NCBI RefSeq assembly: GCF_000516985.1
Contig: NW_006917094.1
Coordinates: 2,852,001-2,916,000, forward strand
From: Pestalotiopsis fici W106-1
Lineage: Eukaryota; Ascomycota; Sordariomycetes; Amphisphaeriales; Sporocadaceae
Length of the DNA stretch: 64,000 bases
Direction of reading: 5' to 3'
Shown here: one piece after another, positions 57,722 to 64,000 of the stretch
How the letters are laid out: every line of letters begins with the position of its first letter
How positions within the stretch are numbered: the first letter of the stretch is position 1
Notes under the pieces: model-generated
Seen by the model: only the letters and a program-made list of their open reading frames with translations
Told to the model about the DNA's origin: nothing
The model's database searches: none
Program-made: the position numbers and the translations under genes

Positions 57722-58771
57722 GGTCCTTTCATCTCGTTTTCTCTTTCGTTTCCCCCCCTCTCATTTTTTCTTCTTCTTTTATTAGATCTATATTTTAGTC
57801 ACGATAGAAAGGTGGCGGATCCATTGGTGTCAAGGCTCGAGTCGAATACACGCGGTTTTAGCCCGCGGCGTTTGGCCGCGGCATATGTAGAGATTTATTC
57901 ATATTACCACTTCTGGGCGTCCTATAGTTGCAATTTGAAATTGTGGCAACTCAATGGCAGGCCCAGACGTCGCGATACGCGTGGTCATGCAGATGTAAGT
58001 GAAACAGCTATGGTCCTCACAATTTGTCAATACTTCGTCTTTTATTGGCCTAATATTCGTATTGGAACAAAAATATACTATTGACAATATGAGGACCGAT
58101 AACTGAAATTTATACTTATTTTTGGCAGAGCCTCAATGGTTGATTGTACTGTTGTATTATCTCTGATTAACATTGTGCTTAATTATCACTGGAAGCCATT
58201 TCCCCCATTGTATCTGTTGAACTATTTCACGTGGACGACTCCATTGTCAGAAACGGTGCCACAAAAGAATTGCAGCTCATGATTCTCTCATGTTTAATTA
58301 AGGTGCGTCTTAAAATCATTCTCAGGAACAAAAATCCGTGTGCGGCTACTCTGACTAAATGTCGTGGCGCTTACAAATTTGCTGACTGTACGGTACGGAG
58401 ATGCTTGGCTTCCGGATTGGGGAGTTGGACTGCCGATTTCCCCGGACTGACGCGTAATTCCGACTCTATACATTTGCTTCCGATTTGTTCCCTCCATGCT
58501 TCCGGATCATCGCCAAGCCCAAGGTTTGGCTCTCGGCTTGCCGATCTTGATTGGGGACATCATCTCGGCCGTGCACCGCGGGCAGCCGTCCGTCAAGTAT
58601 ACGATGGGACCAAGGGCTCCCTTCACGGCCCCTGGAACTCTTTGATGGAGGCGGCTGATGTGCGAATAATCTTCAATTTCGTTGACTTCGAGGTCCACAG
58701 CACATACGCGTCTCCGGAATGAGAGCATGAATGCAAGGAGGAAGGAAGAAGCATAGGCGTGGCAGCCCAAG

Positions 58772-58777
58772 TATATA
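58772..58777 (+). promoter_or_regulatory. TATA-like box upstream of tyrosinase
   Basis: TATATA about 100 nt before the tyrosinase ATG at 58874, a usual distance for a fungal TATA element with a short leader. Sequence and position only. Confidence 0.4.
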
Positions 58778-58873
58778 GAAGACCAGCCGCATGCCTCTAC
58801 TTTGCCTACAAGTACAGCAAAACAAGTCTCAAGCTCTCATTCAGGATCGAATTGAACAGGCCAGACGAGAAAG

Positions 58874-60201
58874 ATGCCCCTCCGACGATCACAAGCCGTA
58901 GCCATTCTGGCACTCTTCGGTCTTGCCGCGGCAGTACCCAAGAAGAGGGACGCTTCTGTCTGCACCGAGGTCCGCTCCCGTGTTCCATGGTACGTTTGGG
59001 GGCGATCTTTTGTATTGGTAGCATTCTACTAAAATTGTTTGATTCAGGACTTCACTCACGAGCGAAGAGAAGGACGCGTATATCGCAGCTGACCTCTGCC
59101 TCATCAATGCACCATCCAAGCTTGGCATCGAAGGGGCAGTCACAAGATGGGACGATCTCCAGTGGCCGCATGTCGTTCAGTCCGCTACTGTTCACGATGT
59201 TGGCGCGTTCCTCCCCTTCCACCGATACTACATGACTGCCCATGAGCGTTTGATCAAGGACGAGTGTGGCTACACTGGTCGTATGCCGTAGGTGCTTCCC
59301 AATTTCCAAAGCTCAAGGGGACCTCAATATTCGCGCAGAAAACTGATACTGATATACAGGTACTGGGACGAACTTGCCGATCAGGGAAACATGTCTTCAT
59401 CCGAGATGTGGTCCACTCAGTACTTCGGTGGCAACGGCAGAGAGTCGGACTACTGCGTCGTCGATGGGCCTTTTGCCAACCTGACTCTCCGATGGTTGCA
59501 AGATGGCTCCGTTAGCGAGCACTGCTTGACTCGCATCCACAACGACTCCCTGCTCAGCTCGACCAGCCAGGCAAACATTGACAAATGCAATGCCATTGAT
59601 AACTACACCGAGGCTTGGGAATGCTGGAAGGGCGGTCCTCATAGTGGTGGACATGCTGCCGTTGGCGGAATCGTACGTTGTCTTTCTACCGTCTGAGTCG
59701 CCCGTCAATGGAAAGCTGACTGCAAAATCAGATGCTCGACGGCACTCTCAGTCCCGGAGACCCAGTGTTCTACCTCCACCACTCCTGGTTAGACTTATTG
59801 TGGTGGAGATGGCAGAACCTCGATATTGAGACAAGATTGACTGACATGGGCGGCCCCAACTTGCCCAACGTGGGAGGTGGACCTGGAGGTAAGGGAAACT
59901 CTTTTGGTCTCCGCGGAGTCATATTGTGCTCAAGAACAAAATACTGACTTCTCTTCTTCGCATAGGCCCTGGCGGATCATCCAACACTACTGCAGTCGCA
60001 GCTAGCCCGGGTGTGCCTTCAAACCCCAGCGGAGTAATCGGCGGAACAGGTCCAGAGTTCACAGATTACTTTGGCGACGGCGGAAATACAACGACTCTGA
60101 ACCACCGAATTTACATGGCCGAGATCTACCCTAACGTCACTATTGCCGACCTGATGGATCTTAATGGAGAAGTCATTTGCTCGGAATACCTGGACGATTG
60201 A
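58874..60201 (+). CDS. Secreted tyrosinase-family copper oxidase
   Basis: Five exons, 58874..58989, 59048..59287, 59360..59672, 59732..59888 and 59966..60201; 353 aa. The start opens a signal peptide (QAVAILALFGLAAAV) followed by a KKR sequence like a Kex2 site. The CuA signature reads HDVGAFLPFHRYYMTAHE (His88, His97; His80 is the likely third ligand). CuB is HSGGH (His213, His217) plus DPVFYLHHSWLD (His240). Both PROSITE-type tyrosinase patterns are met. Several N-glycosylation sequons and a Gly/Pro-rich loop at the fourth junction are seen. The length is that of the catalytic core without the C-terminal lid domain found in classic fungal tyrosinases, so it may be secreted and active without processing. 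Substrates could be phenols or tyrosine in a peptide. The acyltransferase-like gene lies tail-to-tail 222 bp away. Confidence 0.92.
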
Positions 60202-60423
60202 AATGGTCTTGCTCCTGCTCCATATTTACACTTCTCTGGGTGGTGGTTGAGTATACATTGTGGTAGATAAGCTAGATGGAATGTTCTTCAATCAATAGAT
60301 CACTTTGTGCTCAGAAAGTCAACGGTCTGGATTGGGTTGAAGAGAAGTAATGATGAAGGCCGTAGTCTTTTTTTTTTCTTCTCTTTTTTTCCCTCTTCGA
60401 ATTGTGAAACAAGGTTGGAATGT

Positions 60424-61695
60424 TTAGAAAGACAGTACAGTCATCTCTCGGTATTCCGTTGGCCTTCCAAAAGTTACTCTTGCACTCTTATTACCCAGAT
60501 CCATGATGATGTTGAATAATGTCTGTGTGAGCGTGCTGCCCATTTCCTTTCTGTTGATAGATGATGGATACCCCTCAGTATCCTTGAACATTTCCGCAAT
60601 CGCATTCAGAGTTGGCTTCTCGGTACTTGCGACCAACTCTCGGATGCGTGCTAGCCGGGCTGGGGAATCCGGCAGCCACGGTGGCTCCTCTACATCATCA
60701 TGAGGGAGAAGCAGATGGTTCGTGTGGCAGATTTGTCCACCCGAAGACATGGGAAGCTCTTTGATCCATTTGCTCGTGCATTCTAGGCCAACGGACCCGG
60801 ACGGATCTGCTACCTGCGCGGCGGTCAGTACTGATGAAGGTAGATGCGATCTTCTCTATACTCTGAAACTCCCTCCTCTAGCAGAGTATTGTGACAAATA
60901 ATCAAAGATTTGATTTGTTACTTACCAATATGTGCCCACTACCAGCTGCGCCAACAGCCTTGATCTTCTTTACAGCTTCGTCTCGCGAATTGGACTCCAA
61001 TACCGTACGCAGCGCAAAGTGAATTGGCAGTTTTGACCTATCCACACCGCGGCATCTAATAGCATTGAGGGTGCAACCGACACCACTAGAGTTGAGACCA
61101 ATCTTGCCAATGATGCCGGCCTCGGTGACCATGGCGATATCAGGAATACCCGTGCCCGGCTGCGAGATGTAGCACACGATCAGGTTCTCGGCCTGGTCAC
61201 GCATCCAATCCCAGTTCTGACAAAGCCAAGACTTTTGCTCGCCGCCTTGAGTGTCCTCGTCCGTCAGCCAAGACAGTGCCGTGCAGCCGTCGCTGGGCGT
61301 ATCCGCGACTTGGACCTTGGCTGCGGCGTCGCCTGTGAACAAGCCAAAGTTGATCTCGGTTCTCACATTGAGAGCCAGAATATCGAGAAAATCTACACCG
61401 GCGCCACTGGCGATGCCGCGGATCTCTTCAATGAATCGCGGGGTGAGAGTCTCCAGGGGCTCTACATATTGCTCGGCCTCACGGAGCACCTCCGGCCAGC
61501 TGAGGGAACATGTCTTCTGGAAGAGCTTGGTGTAGAAGGCGATAGAACCGCGAATCTGTGAAGCAGCCAAGCGACCGTGTGTTTCACCAATCTAATTTTG
61601 TCTGCGTCAACGACTGGTTCCATTGTCAATGATGGGCATGGCATTGTTCGGGGATATACCTCGTGAGGAGAACCGGAGCAGCGGACCTCGAGCAT
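60424..61695 (-). CDS. C45 isopenicillin-N-acyltransferase-like enzyme
   Basis: Exon 1 is 61660..61695 (12 codons), exon 2 is 60926..61591 and exon 3 is 60424..60813, with introns of 68 and 112 nt; 363 aa. The first junction rebuilds GSPHE-IGETHGRLAASQI, matching the start of the acyl-CoA:6-aminopenicillanic acid acyltransferase family. LALNVRTEI and DGCTALSW follow. Gly114-Cys115 is the expected self-cleavage site, Cys115 becoming the N-terminal nucleophile. QNWDWM and TEAGIIGKIGLNSSGVG follow, then GSGHIL-VADPSGSVGLE across the second junction. Penicillin producers use this enzyme to swap side chains, but homologues are widespread in fungi that make no penicillin and their substrates are unknown. 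The last residues are SF, not the peroxisomal SKL/ARL-type signal of penDE, so it may be cytosolic. Confidence 0.9.
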
Positions 61696-62266
61696 TGTTG
61701 GATACTCACTCAATCTCAAGTGAGATGTTGGAATGAATCGACTTGTTTGTTGCAATTAATAACTGAAAAAGAAGCAGTGACTCTTGTAATTTGGAAAAAA
61801 AATAAATATTATGGCGACTCGGAGGGAAAGATAAGTATCATATCTGAGCGCTGTAAGACCAGGTCCGACCCGAGCCCCGCATCTCCGGACCCGCCGCCGA
61901 CTGATGACATGCTAAATACGTGATCAGGGTCTCCAATTCCGTAGTCCCACTTCCATGCACGTCTCCGAGACCGCGAAAACATTGATAAGCTTGCATTTCT
62001 AACTTGAAACCATTCCAAAAGACTGCAAATTTCATGTTTACCATGCATCATTCACGAGCTTCCAACGACTACCATGGTTCGGGCCGTCAGCGGAGGGCCC
62101 CGAACTAATGAGTGATAACATGACTAATGAGACCCTGTCACTGGTACATCTTTAGGTTCTATCGAGTACATGTATCGTCTTGATTCGTTCTCAAAGATGA
62201 ATTGACGGCATAAACCTGAGTGTTCAGGGCTATAGCTATTCTGCATAGCACATTGGCTTTCCAAGA
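61696..62266. other. Intergenic, acyltransferase upstream region
   Basis: 571 nt between the acyltransferase start and the F-box gene 3' end. Nothing recognised. Confidence 0.6.
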
Positions 62267-62872
62267 CTAATGCTCATTGCTGGCTAATGGGCGTGGGTTT
62301 CTCAGAAAGATCCTCAGCAAGGGCTGCCACAAGAAAGATATTTCGAACGGTCTTGAATGTTGAACAACCATTTGCAAGGAGCTGTCACTATTCGGGCGCA
62401 GCCAGATCTGCCGCAGGTCTTGCTTGTCTCGTTCAGACCACTCATGATGGCCTATCGGCCCACGACAGACAGACATGTAGAGTTTGTCTGCCCACTCGAT
62501 CAAGGTTGGCATATTTCCTTGTACTCTACCGTCATGCAAAGGGCCCGGGACGCGAATTGTGTGGGCATCTCTAAGCGGCATGTGTCGATGATCTTCCGGC
62601 TCGCCGTAATGTACTCTTTGGTCATCTTCCGAGAGTCTCTTGAATTGAAGGTGAACAAATTCCTTATGACGGTATCCAATACATCCAATGAGCGACAGTG
62701 TCATGTCGAGATTCTGCAAGATTTCGCTCCTGACTGCAAGCTCGGCAGCCTTCCGCAAGGTATGCGAAACACGAGAGCAAGTCGCCCAGATCTCCGGAAA
62801 GTTGCTTCTGTTGGCCATATGGCCTAGAATAAGTGCCCAGATCTCGATGGGCAAGGTAATACTACTCTCCAT
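62267..62872 (-). CDS. Small F-box-like protein
   Basis: Single exon, 201 aa. The N terminus (ITLPIEIWALILGHMAN, then IWATCSRVSHTLRKAAE) has the LPxEIxxxIL start and the downstream helix typical of fungal F-box-like domains (about residues 5-45). The rest is charged, without recognisable repeats, and ends RNPRPLASNEH. F-box proteins link substrates to SCF ubiquitin ligases through Skp1; that role is inferred. It is short for the group, so it could be truncated or have a missed 3' exon. The start ATG at 62872 is the first in frame. Confidence 0.65.
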   Translation of the reverse strand: MESSITLPIEIWALILGHMANRSNFPEIWATCSRVSHTLRKAAELAVRSEILQNLDMTLSLIGCIGYRHKEFVHLQFKRLSEDDQRVHYGEPEDHRHMPLRDAHTIRVPGPLHDGRVQGNMPTLIEWADKLYMSVCRGPIGHHEWSERDKQDLRQIWLRPNSDSSLQMVVQHSRPFEISFLWQPLLRIFLRNPRPLASNEH

Positions 62873-64000
62873 GGTATCAAAATTGAGGACTGACGGTACG
62901 GTGCTGATAGGATTTGTGTTGTGATAATACCCGTGTATGGGATATCCGATATATATGTATTTTCAAAGATGGTGATGAGCAAGTTGCCATTTTCCTGCAA
63001 AGTTTTTATGCTTTTTTTTTTCCTTCCGTGTTGGTGATTTTACTGACGTCAATGCATGTACAGAGTGAATTGGAAATCACGACCTTCTTTGTCCTGGTGA
63101 CTGGTAATCAAGCATGTACAATAAGAGCCGCAAACGGCAAGCGCTCATAGAGGCAAACACGCGGTTATGTAAGGGAACTATTTACAGTTTTCATCGGCCA
63201 TGACAATATTCAAGGTTTCTTGAAATTCAAACCACCGCAGATCAAAGCTTGTTCAAGAATTTGCTTCGAGATGGCATACAGAACTCTAATAGAGTGAGTC
63301 ACGTGGTGATCCATATTATCACTTACATGCTACCCAATGTTAGTAGGAGGTAGACTGTTCTTGGCAAGTTTGAATCAACTTTTATGCTGAGCCTAAACTT
63401 AAGATGCAAAGAATGCTCCGAGATGGTAGAGTTTGTACATAATATGCATGAGTGATAGATACTGAATAAATAAAGACGCGAGTTATGTTCCGTGCAAAAA
63501 ACAAGACAATGGTTGGATGAATATCTCTACTCGTAGATGAATGCTTGTGATTTGGGATAATAAGCGGTAAGAATTCGGCTAAAATACCGAGCTGCTGGTT
63601 GACCTTGAGGAAGGTACCCCACAGTTAGGCTGTTTGGTCCGTGCACTTATCGCATCCGGACCCCACAATGTTGAACGCTTCCATGTTTGATGGCATGGCG
63701 ATTTGATTGACTGATCTGCCCAAAAAGACGATACTTCTTTCATCCTTTTATTAATCCAGTCGCCCGCAACCCGCCGACTCAGCTCGTCATTTCGCCTTGG
63801 GGGGGAACATTCGCTTCGTTTGGTCCCCGCGACGACTCATTCCGCCGATTTATCCAAACTCCTATTGGTATCATTCACTTGACAACCAGCGAGCGCAGAG
63901 AGGTTTCTTTCTCTCCCCAGCTACATACACTACATACCACCCTCCCCAACTTTGGTGTAGTACGTAGTAGTAGTTGATCGACACCCTTGCAAATCAATTC
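62873..64000. other. Intergenic to window end
   Basis: About 1.1 kb. No coding region recognised. The last 250 nt become pyrimidine- and CA-rich (TTTCTTTCTCTCCCC, TACATACACTACATACC), like the leader of a plus-strand gene beginning just beyond the window. Confidence 0.5.

Larger units (their letters stand above)
54903..58873. other. Long AT-rich intergenic region, nearly 4 kb
   Basis: No gene I can support. Candidates that I could not identify: a minus-strand open stretch of about 140 codons at 55043-55460 with no in-frame ATG at its open upstream end, and two minus-strand frames at 56548-56844 and 56884-57174. A palindrome with a T-rich tail lies at 57660-57721, followed by more pyrimidine-rich DNA to 57790. 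The last 500 nt are the tyrosinase promoter. The gene-poor, AT-rich character fits an accessory region. Confidence 0.5.

Noticed and set aside
58231..58722. 163-codon plus-strand frame upstream of tyrosinase
   Set aside because: It is in the tyrosinase promoter region, overlaps an opposite open frame and shows no domain features.

Overview
The window is nuclear DNA from a filamentous ascomycete, most likely a Sordariomycete and plausibly of the order Hypocreales. The genes carry short spliceosomal introns (mostly 48-230 nt, GTNNGT donors, CTRAY branch sites). Intergenic DNA is pyrimidine-rich and full of ACCT/AGGT tetranucleotides. The gene content (transketolase, Erv41, Nbr1, Btz, Upf1, Imp4, Tom70, Sso-type syntaxin, fungal rhodopsin-domain receptor) is typical of these fungi. 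I cannot name the species. A run of exactly 100 N at 21469-21568 marks a scaffold gap.

Layout. 0-10 kb: the 3' two-thirds of a transketolase gene, an ERV41 cargo-receptor gene, a tRNA-Thr(AGT), a secreted alpha/beta hydrolase and a membrane-anchored fucose-lectin-like protein. 10-20 kb: an NBR1 autophagy receptor on the minus strand, about 5 kb without a convincing gene, then a Btz/CASC3-domain protein. 20-28 kb: a gene-poor stretch with the assembly gap and a (GGGGA)n tract, an aspartic protease, a broken caleosin gene and an ABZ2-like aminodeoxychorismate lyase. 28-36 kb: TOM70, a PRXL2/AhpC-TSA-like thioredoxin-fold protein, a GC-rich island with three successive inverted repeats, and a small SEC-C zinc-motif protein. 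36-46 kb: UPF1 and IMP4, divergently transcribed, then an SSO1-type t-SNARE. 46-52 kb: a DUF1349 protein and a large ArAE/FUSC-type membrane protein. 52-64 kb: an accessory-looking segment with a small unrecognised gene, a rhodopsin-domain membrane protein, nearly 4 kb of AT-rich DNA, a secreted tyrosinase convergent with a C45 isopenicillin-N-acyltransferase-like enzyme, and a small F-box protein.

Most genes are unlinked housekeeping functions: pentose phosphate pathway, ER-Golgi transport, selective autophagy, mRNA surveillance, ribosome biogenesis, mitochondrial import, exocytosis and folate synthesis. The one place where neighbours might work together is the tyrosinase/acyltransferase pair (58.9-61.7 kb). 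One is a copper oxidase acting on phenols. The other belongs to a self-cleaving amide-bond hydrolase/acyltransferase family. Their stop codons lie 222 bp apart in tail-to-tail orientation. A joint role is only a hypothesis.

Exon boundaries were assigned by hand from splice-site consensus, reading frame and protein family continuity. Intergenic statements mean only that I saw nothing convincing by eye.
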